From Terfezia claveryi (Eukaryota > Ascomycota > Pezizomycetes > Pezizales > Pezizaceae): a DNA stretch of 64,000 bases. The notes beneath the pieces were generated by a model, which saw nothing but the letters and a program-made list of their open reading frames with translations, had not been told where the DNA came from and searched no databases. Below, one piece after another: positions 1 through 10,500 of this stretch (positions are counted from its first letter, which is position 1; each line of letters opens with the position of its first letter). The stretch is from assembly GCA_015179025.1 (NCBI GenBank), contig WHUX01000103.1, forward strand, positions 1-64,000, given 5' to 3'. The translations under genes and the position numbers were made by a program.

Positions 1-1650
1 TGTTAAAACTTACTATGAACTGGCCACCTTTCTGAAGGCGAATGTGCGCATAGAGTTCGAACGAAGGCAATGCCTCTTGCTACAGCAAAGACGGCATCGC
101 CTGCAGTATCCTTCAAAAATTTTACCATTTCTGAGAATTTTTGGCTTCCCTGACGACCGAAAAACTGATTTGCAAGCTGATTTGATGCAAATCGAGGGCT
201 ACAATCGGTGTAGCTTTCATCAGTCTCCATGTGAATGACTGTTCCGGAGACTAGCCCGTAGGGATAGGCACTATCTGCCAATTTTTGTGAGCGTACAATA
301 TACTATCGGTGTTTGGGCAAATCTAGCACCCAGTGATCACGTTTTGTCCTAGCGGTTACACTCTCCAACAATTTTTGAATCAACTCGGATAAGCTCTGTC
401 GCGGAAGAGCAGCCATCAGTGTCTTCCGCTCTGCTCGGTACCTCATGTCACCGCGCGCGTCAGGACAGATCTCGGCACAGGGCCCCAAAACCTGCAAAGT
501 TCCAAGACACGGTTTTGGTTTAAATTGGAAAATTCACATTTTTGAAGATCCAGAAGTTCCTCTATATCCCATAGTGGCATGATTATCTCCCGAACATGGC
601 CAAAATTGGCGAACTCTTTGAACCGTTGTCGCCTGGGCAGAAACCAATTGAATTTGTTGCCGAGATATTCGTATGGCAAAGTTGAGCAAATGAAAACACG
701 ACCATCTGAATGAAATACAAACCACTGATAACCATCATACCACACGACCGAATTATCACTTTTGCACGGTAGTCGCCAGAGAAATAGAGGCTAAAGTATG
801 ACTTGCCGATACCTAGGTTGGCATAAGAATTAGTTTGCGACCCCCACTAAACGGAATGGGGAATGAAACCCACCTGGTGTGCCATTTATAATATAGCCAC
901 CAAAACTTTCCTCGCCGCTACTCTCGTTAAAAGTCGAGAGGTCCAGATTGTCTGTATCATCCGGGACATATAAACCTTCTACGCCATTATCACTGAACGA
1001 CATCCCCCAACATATTTTCGACCATAGCCTTTCATAGTGTTTGCGGATGTAGAGGGAGTGAGTTCTGATGGTGAACCCACCCAGCCCCATTGTGCCGTAC
1101 GCTAGGGTTAGTTTCCGAGTATCCTTATCGTATTTGGCATCTAGGAGCTTGGACCAGAATTGAACCATTGAACTCTCGCTGAGGAGTTCGGTGTACGATG
1201 AGGATGGTAATTGTGTGCTATGCTTGGAGGTATCAGCATGAGTGAGACATTGTGGAAGAACAAAGAAATTCACCTCGTGTTTTTCCCAGAACCTGAATTA
1301 GTTTCTCAATTTTAATTGCTGCACCGTAATGCATGTTGACGGGGGATTCACAGAGGTCTTTCCGTTTTAGGGTGAGAAAAACCAACTACGGAGGGGTTGT
1401 GCAACCAGACTACCAATCGACGTAATTATCGTAAAGAGAATCAATATGCGCCGTAAATGGCCTTATTGTTTTCGAGAAACCTTTTCACATGTTGTCGCTT
1501 CCACTTCTGAGGATCCTGGGGTGGTATGTCGGGGATGTCTCCCCCAGAAGTGTCTACCGTGGGGTCCACAGGTGATTTCAGAGTGTAGCTTGCAGGGGGC
1601 TCCGCAAGGATCTTTTCAGGGGGTACATCGCCTCCTATGCTCGTGAGGAC
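1..1650 (-). pseudogene. Crinkler/RHS-like P-loop NTPase, decayed and cut by the window edge
   Basis: Fungal Crinkler/RHS-type proteins carry a P-loop NTPase and are often multicopy near transposons; their role is mostly unknown. Reading the minus strand, 1,640-1,440 encodes a segment with PQKWKRQHVKRF. Next comes a likely intron ending near 1,300, then a block with SSMVQFWSKLLDAKYD. A 61-bp intron (813-873, GTGGGT..CCTAG) follows; splicing it gives the Walker A motif GTPGIGKS. After this come LWRL, WYDGYQWFVF and the family-like WGPVPRSVL, then FASNQLANQFF near the window edge. Frameshifts lie near 790 and 460 and an in-frame TAG near 300, so it looks like a pseudogene. The start and the end (beyond base 1) are not defined. 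The family call rests on motif resemblance only. Confidence 0.55.
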
Positions 1651-1952
1651 ATTCTTGGAGTTCGCAGGGGTATCTTAGAAGTGGGGGAAGATGGTAGGGG
1701 GATTTGTAGACGGTGGAGAAGTACTTATGTAACGAAGCGAGGCGCCAAGTCCGTGACCAATGTTACAGCTAGGTGGCAAAGTGTTTCGTACCCCTTGCAT
1801 ATTATTCCAATGCGCGTATTGGCCTTTAGCGCGCATAATCGATGCTTAGTCACACACAGATATGCAGTGAAAACTATATACAATATCATATTCCTAGTTA
1901 GTCTAATTCCTAGTGTAAAAACCTTTAAAATGCCCTCTGGATAATACGAACT

Positions 1953-1962
1953 ACTGTAAAAT
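1953..1962. repeat. MULE target-site duplication, left copy
   Basis: The 10-bp word ACTGTAAAAT directly precedes the left terminal inverted repeat. It recurs exactly at 13,985-13,994 directly after the right one. Mutator-like elements make 8-11 bp duplications, so length and placement fit. Confidence 0.85.
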
Positions 1963-2240
1963 GAGAAAATGTTTGTATTGCTACTGGAAATTGTGAGACT
2001 TATATAAATTGCCATTGACTTTATAGAACATATTTGAGATATAGCAATATACTACTCTCTCTACTAGAGTACAACACTATACTAACTGTCGGCTAGGCAT
2101 GACTCTATGCAAAATATATAGCTTAGCCAATGCACTTATGCAACACTACTTCCGGTCTAGGACACAAGTAAGTCTCATGCATATCCAAATCTCTAGCTCT
2201 TGCTAATAACAATATTCTAGTCAATATTCTAATGCTACTG
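1963..2240. repeat. MULE terminal inverted repeat, left unique part
   Basis: This arm matches the reverse complement of about 13,700-13,984 along its length, including the words TCTCTCTACTAGAGTACAACAC and CTCTAGCTCTTGCTAATAAC shared by both arms. Most differences are transitions. Confidence 0.85.
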
Positions 2241-3216
2241 GCTTTTCGTATAGCAACAACCTCTATGCACCAACTACGACCTCTATATACCAGCAACCTC
2301 CATAGGACGTAACCTCTATATTCCAGCAACCTCCGTATGGCAGTGACCTTTATATGGTAGCGACCTCTATATGGCAGTGACCTCCATATGGCAGTGACCC
2401 CTATATGGCAGCGACCTCCATATGGCAGCAACCTCTATATGGCAGCAACTTCTATATGGCAGTGACCTCTATATGGTAGTGACCTCCATATAGCAGCAAC
2501 CTCCATATGGCAGCGACCTCTATATGGTAGCGACTTCCATATACTAGCAACCTTTAAATGGCAGTAACCTCTATATGGTAGCAACCTCTATATGGCAGTG
2601 ACCTCTATATGGTAGTGACCTCCATATGGCAGCAACCTCCATATGGCAGTGACCTCTATATGGTAGCGACTTCTATATACCAGCAACTTTTGTATAGCAG
2701 TGACCTCTATATAGTAGCAACCTCTATATAGCAGTGACCTCTATATGGCAGTGACCTCTATATGACAGCGACCTTCATATACCAGCAACCTCCGTATGGC
2801 AGCAACCTCTATATGGCAGCGACCTCCATATGCTAGCAACCTCTATATAGCAGTGACCTCTATATGGCAGTGACCTTTATATAATAGCAACCTCTATATG
2901 GCAGTGACCTCCATATGCCAGCAACCTCTATATGACAGTGACTGCTATATGGCAGTGACCTCTATATAGTAGTGACCTCCATATAGTAGTGACCTCCGTA
3001 TAGCAGTGACCTCTATATGGTAGCAACCTCTATATGGCAGCGACCTCTGCATGGCAGTAACCCCCATATACCACTGACCCCTATAGGACAGCGACCTCCA
3101 TATGGCAGTGACCTCTATATGGTAGCGACCTCCATATGCCAGCAACCTCTATATAGCAGCAACCTCTATATGGCAGTAACCTCTATAGTATAGCAGCAAT
3201 CTCTATATAGCAGTGA
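2240..3216. repeat. 17-bp minisatellite array, left MULE arm
   Basis: About 57 contiguous units of 17 bp, typified by CAGTGACCTCTATATGG, with variants CAGCAACC, CAGCGACC, CTCCATATGG and CTCTATATAG. Units abut without spacers. The array is part of the inverted repeat: the right arm carries the same unit reversed. It resumes at 9,844 after the Ty3 insertion. Many units here read CAGTGACC where the right arm mostly has the CpG form CAGCGACC. Confidence 0.9.
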
Positions 3217-3842
3217 TATTGTGGCTCAGGTAAGAGACCTACCCTCCCTTGGGATAACTAATACCCTACTATGGCTAACTGTCTTAGCTTGATCACCCAT
3301 ACAGATGTCATAGTGCATCTAAGGAATGGTGTTAAAAAGATTAGGTAATAGAAGTGTGTGACCTCTGATAATACATCTCATGCATGTACCCTCTTTGATA
3401 TGTTTCCATTATATTCTTATGTTTGTCATTTATGTATTATTATTGGATGTACTCGAGTTCAGGTCCTGTATGTCAGCCTGACTGCAATGCGTTGAAGTTC
3501 AGGCTGCCTAATCAATGTATGTCAGACTGCAGTGTTCCTAATTGGGAAGTGGTTACCTATTTAGGTAACGACCTGACGTCAATGCTACTAAGCTATTATA
3601 GGAAGCATCATCCAGATCTGATTATTCATTATCAGATCTAAACTTCTATATAACCCAACGCTTTTACATAGTTAATACATTAAGACCCAAGCGGTATTCT
3701 AAGTCTATATATAGCTTTACTCTTATCGAGTCCGCTTTACACTCGAGTTGTTACTACGTTTATACTTGTGATTTATTACTGATAACCTCGTTATTCCTTC
3801 ACCACTGACTTGTATATCCGTAGTTACAGCCCGCCTGTAACA
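3217..3842 (+). repeat. Ty3 5' LTR
   Basis: Aligns end to end with 9,219-9,843. It starts TATTGTGG where the other copy has TGTTGTGG, and ends CCTGTAACA. The first ~140 bp differ at roughly a dozen positions, almost all A/G or C/T. Confidence 0.9.
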
Positions 3843-3929
3843 TTACACCACTTGTCTATACACCTCTATAGACACCAACACCCTACAATCCCCTACAACT
3901 ATATCGATATTGAAAGGATTACTTGGTGA

Positions 3930-5600
3930 AGCCTCTGATGAGCCTATGGCTGACACTGATAATGATAGTGTTGTCCAGGCACAGCAACAAGCTGAACAAT
4001 TCATCGAGTAATACTATACTCCCTCTTCTCAGATTCCACAATTTCAGGAATGCTGGGGCACCCCCTATCAACAAATAGGACTCGGAATAATATCCTCCTC
4101 CTCTCCTGAACCTATCATACGATCAGTTGCCCTATCAGTAGCTCCATCTAATAATCTAGGACCCTCTACTAAGGGCAAGCGACCAGCAGCTCGCCACCAG
4201 ACTCCTGTTGATCCTGGATACGCTGCCATGAAGGCACAAGTTCAGTGTTTAGAAGCAGAAAAGCAAGCTGCACTCGCACAGGTACAACAGCTACAACAGA
4301 CACAGACAGCATATACCGAGTTCATTTAGCGAAGTGCAGCAGATATCCAGAATACAGCTAATACTGCTGCCAACAAACATGCATAACTATTGAATGATAC
4401 GCAAAGTGCACTCATACAAATCCAGAATCTTATTATTTCTGGATAAACAAACTAGACAAAAGAATTCCAGACAATCCACCACAACCTCTGATATCTCAAG
4501 AGACAAGCCAACTTCTACAATAATCAATACCAGCAACGGTTTGCTAGTATTGAAGGACAAATCAGTAGTATGAAAGGATAATTCACTAACTTTCAAGACC
4601 GACTTAAAAGGGTAGAATGTCGGGTACAGGCTCCTCAGCCTATACACCCTCCAGCGAATACAGCACAAAGACTCGAGCAAGCAGCAGGAGGTATACCACC
4701 ACCCCCTCCACCACCAGTCAAACAAAGACGACCCAGAGATCCCACTCCTCCACTTCCACCTCCAGTAGAACTAGGAATCTTTGAAGATAAGCAGATAGTA
4801 GGTAAAGTACCACCTCCGAATAAATTCAAGGGAGACCGAACGCATCTCGAAGGCTGGATCCTTCAAATGGATGATTATTTTCTTATCACTCTCACCCGAA
4901 ATAAGACCAGAAGCTAGCATATGTTGGATTATCAATGGACGGAAAAGTATTGGATTGGTGGAAGGCTAACCCAGTTAAGTATCATACTTGGAAGGAGGTT
5001 AAGGAAGCCATGGAACTATATTATGGGAACCACTACTAGGCAGATCGAGCATATCATGACCTAGTAGTATTAAAAAAGACTGGTTCTATCTTGGACTATC
5101 TAACGGAGGTAGATAGGCTTAATAATTATGCCAAACTATCTGAGATACAGGTCATCAATATTATAATCTCCAACCTTCCCCATAAACTCCGCAAATCAAT
5201 GGCTCACTACGAAAACCTTCGTACCTTCCCACATCAATGGAGACAGAAACTTATCGAGATGGATATTATTAGTACCGAATTCCAAAGCCGCAACCGCAAT
5301 GCTCCTCCAAGTCAACCAGCAGCTAAAAGCATACCTTTGAAGAGCGCATCCAGTTCGAAAACAAACCTACTCAATAGCCTAAACCCTTCGAAAAACTTCC
5401 GGATGCAATCTATCAAAGTAGACTCAAGGAAGGACGCTGCATTAAGTATGGAAGAGATGATCATAGGTCTAACAAATGCTCTTATGGAAGGCATGCCACT
5501 GAACCATACTCCTATAAACCAAAGGTTGCTACCACTACTAGTCAAACCCTAGTACCTACAGTCAAGAAAGCCTGAACAGATAAAGGACAGCTTCGAATTA
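3930..5600 (+). pseudogene. gag: Ty3 gag remnant
   Basis: Gag forms the particle shell around the element RNA. Frames at 3,930-5,552 give a Gln-rich coiled-coil-like N-terminal part (4,240-4,330), then a proline-rich stretch with GGIPPPPPPPVKQRR (about 4,690-4,790). A retrotransposon gag-type core follows (KFKGDRTHLEGW, near 4,825), with an open stretch 5,091-5,552 containing VDRLNNYAKLSE. Several TAG/TAA codons interrupt it, often where Gln or Trp codons are expected. No intact CCHC knuckle was seen. It is not translatable as one protein. Confidence 0.75.
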
Positions 5601-5688
5601 CAGAACTCGGCTCTAAGGAAGAACAGTTGGAAAATGAGTAAGGAGTACATCACCAACCGTCGGATGTACTCCTAGATATTCTCCTCTC

Positions 5689-7340
5689 ATGACGGTTCGA
5701 ATTCTTATCGCTGGGGAAGAAGTGGAAGCTGTAATAGATTGTAGAGCAAGTGCTCCAGTAGTTGGGAAAAGATTGTCAATTAAGTTGGGAATTTGGAAAA
5801 GAGCTCGGGAAGTTAAGGTTAGGCAGGGAGATGGATCTCGGATTTCTAGAGGAATATATGTGGTCAATACTAGGTTTGATATGTTGGATTCCTCTTCTTA
5901 TTTCATGGGTAAGTTTAAGATGGATGTGGAAGTTTTAGATATTGGGAAGAAGGATTTATTTTGGGGTTATCTTGGTTAACGGAAAATGGATTTTTGGTAG
6001 ATACTCAGGACAGGTGCCTGAGACAGGTCTCTACAGGTTTGATTATTCCTTGTTCTGTTAGATGGATTCCTACTGTTTCTATTCTTGAAGTTGAAGAGCC
6101 TTTAGAAGAGGTGAGATTGTGCTTATTATTGATACAAGCAAACGATACTCTCGTTACGCACATTGCTTTACCAAAGAACAGGCAGCTAGACTCCCTGAAC
6201 ATAAGCCATGGGACCACGAAATCCCCCTCCAGACCCAAATGCAAAGATACCATTCGGGGCTATCTATAAGACCATATGGGAGGAAGATGAAGCACTCCAG
6301 AAGTACCTTGATGAGAACCTTCCCACTACTAAAGTCCGACGTTCACGCTCCTCCGCTGGTGCTCCTATCCTATTTGTTCGAAAGAAAGACAGATCCTTAA
6401 GGCTATGTGTCGATTACCGAGCCCTTAACTGCCTTACAGTACCAAACAAATACCCACTCCCTCTTATCTCAGAGTTACTTGATAGAACTCGTGGAGGTAA
6501 ATGGTTCACTCGATTGAACCTTAAGAATGGGTATAACCTCATCAGGATTGCACCAGGAGACGAATGGAAGACAGCATTCAGGACAAAGAAGGGACTATTC
6601 GAGTATACCGTAATGCCATTTGGGTTGACCAATGCCCCTGCTACATTTCAAGAGATGATGGATACAATCTTCAAGGATATGGAAGGATGTATCTGGTACT
6701 TGGACGACATACTCATCTATGGAGGTGAGACAGAGGAAGAACATCAACAAATAGTCGAAAAAGTTCTTCAGCAATGTATCCAATATGGGTTAGCTGTTAA
6801 CCTCATGAAGTCCGAGTTCCATGTCCAGAAGACCTTATTCCTCGGTCATATCATCAATGGTCAACACGTCTAAATGGACCCCTCCAAGCTTGAAACTATG
6901 TCCAAATGGCCTATCCCTACCAAGAAAAAGAGGTTCAAGCATTCCTAGGCTTCGCTAATTACTACCGTCGATTTATTGCCAACTATAGTGCAAAGGCATG
7001 CCCCTTAATCGACTTAATGAAAGATGTTCCTTTCAGTTGGGGACACGAGCAACAGCAAGCCTTTGATGACCTCCGAAAACGATTCCTTACTGCTCCCATC
7101 CTCACACAGTTTGACAGACAACTCGAGACAATCATAGAGACTGATACTAGTAATCAAGCTATTGCTGGTATTCTCTCTCATTACCATGTTGTCAATGGAG
7201 GAAAGCAGCTTCACCCCATTGAATACCATGCAAAAACCCTCTTCGCAGCTCAACGCAACTGGCCTATCTACATAAAGAGTTGTTTGCAATCGTGGATTGC
7301 TTTCGGAAGTGGCGAGATTGGTTGGTTGGCGTTCCAGTGA
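5689..7340 (+). pseudogene. pol: Ty3 pol, protease-reverse transcriptase-RNase H part, broken
   Basis: Copies element RNA into DNA. The protease lies at 5,689-5,979 with AVIDCRASAPVVG: the catalytic D-S/T-G-A is read as D-C-R-A, so the enzyme should be dead. Reverse transcriptase at 6,208-6,873 is well preserved, with [32 protein letters not shown] and the catalytic YLDD box near 6,700. A TAA follows GHIINGQHV where the frame should continue. RNase H with the connection region (FLGFANYYRRFI) spans 6,906-7,340 and ends in a frameshift. Stops TAA, TAG and TGA in place of CAA, CAG/TGG and CGA suggest C-to-T type decay. Confidence 0.9.
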
Positions 7341-7423
7341 ATGTCTATACAGACTATCAAGGGCTACAATATTTCAACACCAAACAAAAGCTCAACTCCC
7401 GTCAAGCTACCTAGTACCTCCGC

Positions 7424-8930
7424 ATGTCCGAATTCATTTACAATATTCATTACAAACCCGGTTCGAAGATGGGTAAGCCTGATGGCCTGTCTATACGTTT
7501 AGGGGAAGAGAAATTAGGCATGGATGCTAGATTTTTCGAAGATGGACAATTAATGGTACTAGAGGAAGAGGATGAAGAGGAAGCCAAAGATGTTAAAGTG
7601 GAAGGAATAGATGTGGCTGGATGGCAGAAGAAAGAAGACTATGGGTGGTACCCCCGAGTTTAAGCTAGAAGTGCTAAGGCAGCACCATGACAATCAAGTG
7701 GCAGGACATTGGGGAAGACATCGTACTCAAGAGCTATGTCAAGGAATTTTACATAGGAAAAGTGGTAGGAAGATATTGCAAACTATGTGGCAGGATGTGC
7801 TAAGTATCAGAAAGCAAAGGCAGATAGGCATAGCAGGCAAACGAAGTTGGTACCGATGCCAACTGGAGAACGACCATTTAAGGCGATAGCTATAGACTTC
7901 GTTAGTGAGCTACCAGAGTCAGAAGGTTTTAATGCAATACTCATTATCACAGACTGGTTTATGAAAGTACAACACTATATTCCGGCAAAGACTACATGGA
8001 CAGCATCCGATGTTGCTGATACCTATATTAACGAGATATGGAGACTCCATAGCCTTCCTCAATACATCACCTCCGACCGTAGTCCACAGTTCACCTCTAG
8101 ATTCCTCAAGGAGCTTAACCAAAAGCTCAACATAACCCTCCGCCTCTCAACCGCCTATCACCCTCAAACGATAGACTTGCTGAACGAGCAGTCCAAACAC
8201 TTAAGCAGTACCTCCGTATTTACTGTCATGATAGACAAGCTCGTTAGAAATGATGGCTACCCTTAGCCGAGTTTGCCTATAATACTACTGCCCACTCTAC
8301 CCATAAGTACTCCCCTTACCGAAGTCTATATGGCTTTGACTCTCGCACTATTCACCTTTCAGATGACTATAAATTCTCCTCTCCCGCCGCAGAAGAATGG
8401 CTAGACCGAATGACAACTGTGCACAACCAAATTCACGATACCCTTAAGCAAATCAATCACAAAAGAAGTGCTATACATCTTGAAAAGGCATGCAGGTTTG
8501 CTATCAATAACTAGGTATTGGTGGACCGCCGGAACCTACAGATACGAGCTGGGAACAACCGTTCTCTTACCAGCAAGTGGATAGGGCCCTACAAGGTCAT
8601 TGAAGCTATTGGTTCACATGCATATAGGCTCGAAGTTCCACAAGGTACATGATGGCACAATGTTATTCATGTTACCCTCCTAAAGCCATTCAAATGACGA
8701 GATGAGCCACAAGATATGGATGAAGATGAACCGGATATCTTTGAAGTTGAATCTATTGTGGACTCCTGCAAAAATCGAGGAATAGTCAAGTATAGGGTGC
8801 GTTAGGAAGGATACACGAAGTTTGAAGACACTTGGGAACCTTCGACAAGTTAGATAACTGTCCAGAGAAGCTCAGAGAGTATCGAGAGAAGTTTCCCAAT
8901 AAACCACGAGATGATAGGGACGTCTGAAGC
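7424..8930 (+). pseudogene. pol: Ty3 pol, integrase with C-terminal chromodomain, broken
   Basis: Integrase joins element DNA to the genome; the chromodomain directs it to modified chromatin. An N-terminal zinc-type region lies at 7,670-7,830 (QHHDNQVAGHWGRHRTQEL, CAKYQKAKADRH). The core lies at 7,880-8,270 with AIDFVSELPESEGF and ITSDRSPQF, which hold the two catalytic Asp. The C-terminal part (KWIGPYKVIEAIGSHAYRLEV) ends near 8,640. The chromodomain follows at about 8,735-8,850 (IFEVESIVDSC, EGYTKFEDTWEP). In-frame TAG replaces the Trp expected before EGYTKF and two TGA replace Arg. The 5-kb gag-pol region needs many repairs to be open. Confidence 0.88.
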
Positions 8931-9199
8931 TAGGACTCGCGTCAAGTTATACAATGGATGAAGATATGGTACCTTTTACCCTCCTACTCGTCACTTTTCC
9001 CTGTGGGTTTTTTGGCGAGAGGTTTGGTTTTTAACGGCCATGGCATATATGTGTAGGCATACCAGTCTTATGGTACCCTTAAATGGGATAGAGGTATCTA
9101 GCTATAAGGTTAGAGCCTAGCCATCACAGTTACCTGAGTCGTTACTAATACTTGTCTTCTCCAGGGTCGGAAGGACTTATATTCAGCTGAGGACAGCTG

Positions 9200-9218
9200 C
9201 CTCGAAATGGGGAGTAAT
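9200..9218 (+). other. Ty3 polypurine tract
   Basis: GAAATGGGGAGTAA lies immediately before the right LTR, the place and composition of a plus-strand priming site. Confidence 0.65.
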
Positions 9219-9843
9219 GTTGTGGCTCAGGTAAGAGACCTACCCTCCCCTGGAATAACTAATACCCTACTACGGCTAACTGTCTTGGCTTGATCACCCA
9301 TACAGATATCATAGTGTGTCTAAGGAATGGCATTAAAGGGATTGGGTAAAGGAAGTGTGTGACCTCTGATAATACATCTCATGCATGTACCCTCTTCGAT
9401 ATGTTTCCATTATATTCTTATGTTTGTTATTCATGTATCATTATTGGATATACTCGAGTTCAGGTCCTATATGTCAGCCTGACTGCAATGCGTTGAAGTT
9501 CAGGCTGCCTAATCAATGTATGTCAGACTGCAGTGTTCCTAATTGGGAAGTGGTTACCTATTTAGGTAATGACCTAATGTCAATGCTACTAAGCTGTTAT
9601 AGGAAGCATTATCCAGATCTGATTATTCGTTATCAGATCTAAGCTTCTATATAACCCACCGCTTTTATATAGTTAATACATTAAGACCCAAGCGGTGTTC
9701 TAAGTCTACATATAGCTTTACTCTTATCGAGTCCGCTTTACACTCGAGTTGTTACTGCGTTTATACTGGTGATTCATTACCGATAACCTCGTTATTCCTT
9801 CACTACCGACTTGTATATCCGTAGTTACAGCCCGCCTGTAACA
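9219..9843 (+). repeat. Ty3 3' LTR
   Basis: Begins TGTTGTGGCTCAGG and ends TGTAACA. Matches the left LTR throughout and appears slightly less decayed, since it keeps the TG start. Confidence 0.92.
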
Positions 9844-10015
9844 ACTGATATCTATATAGTAGTGACCTCCATATGCCAGCAACCTCTGTATGGGAGCAAC
9901 TCCCATATACTACTGACCTCTATAGGCAATTGACCTCTATAAGATACCAACCCTACAGGCCACTAATCTCTATAGGCTACAGACCTCAGCAGTGACCTCT
10001 ATATACTGGCAACCT
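9844..10015. repeat. 17-bp array, left MULE arm, part beyond the Ty3 insertion
   Basis: About ten degenerate units (AGTAGTGACCTCCATATGC and similar) continue the array broken at 3,216. This shows that the Ty3 element landed inside it. Confidence 0.8.
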
Positions 10016-10500
10016 TAAACACTACCAGCTAGTTCAGGTAATTCAGGCCAGCTCCCATAGCTTATATTATGTCTACTTACTACCCTTATGTTTGTTCTCC
10101 AAACTCAGACTTGCTCTTTGACTGTAGATCTACTATACTTAATGATATTAATTTAATATGTTTCAGGCTCATTTTATTCCTTATTTTAAATACTTCATTC
10201 TTTCTTTCTATTGTTTTCCCTTATTCTGATTTTCTACTTCCATAGCCTTCTTCTACTTCTATAGCCTTCCTCTACTTCCACGGCCTTTCTCTACTTTTGT
10301 GGCCTTCTTTTGATCCTATAACCCTTTGTTTACTACTGTGATCTTAGTCTACCACTGTTATTGTTTAAGTCTATTGGCATAGGTTAGTTTTTTATATAAT
10401 AAGTTTCTTGATTATATTTTAACCATAATATTTATAGTTATTTGTAATGGCAATTACAATTAGATAATAGTTTATAACATGGAAAGAGCTTTATATAGAA
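10016..10500. other. MULE internal non-coding part with short pyrimidine-rich repeats
   Basis: No open frame of note. Between 10,235 and 10,325 a 16-25 bp motif of the type TTCTACTTCCATAGCC recurs about five times with changes. The rest is AT-rich. Confidence 0.5.

Larger units (their letters stand above)
3217..9843 (+). mobile_element. Ty3/gypsy chromovirus inserted in the MULE left array
   Basis: LTRs of 626 and 625 bp flank a gag-pol region in the order gag, protease, reverse transcriptase, RNase H, integrase, chromodomain, which is the chromovirus order. The right LTR runs TGTTGTGGCTCAGG to GCCTGTAACA. The flanks are AGTGA on the left and ACTGA on the right, an imperfect 5-bp duplication lying within the 17-bp array. 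All coding parts carry stops and frameshifts. I could not find a tRNA-type primer binding site after the left LTR. Confidence 0.92.

Noticed and set aside
1729..1768. GTAACG..GTTAC inverted word as a possible LTR or MITE end
   Set aside because: Only 5 bp of pairing and no partner copy.
2240..3216. CRISPR-like look of the array
   Set aside because: Units abut directly, there are no unique spacers, the period is 17 bp, and the genome is eukaryotic.
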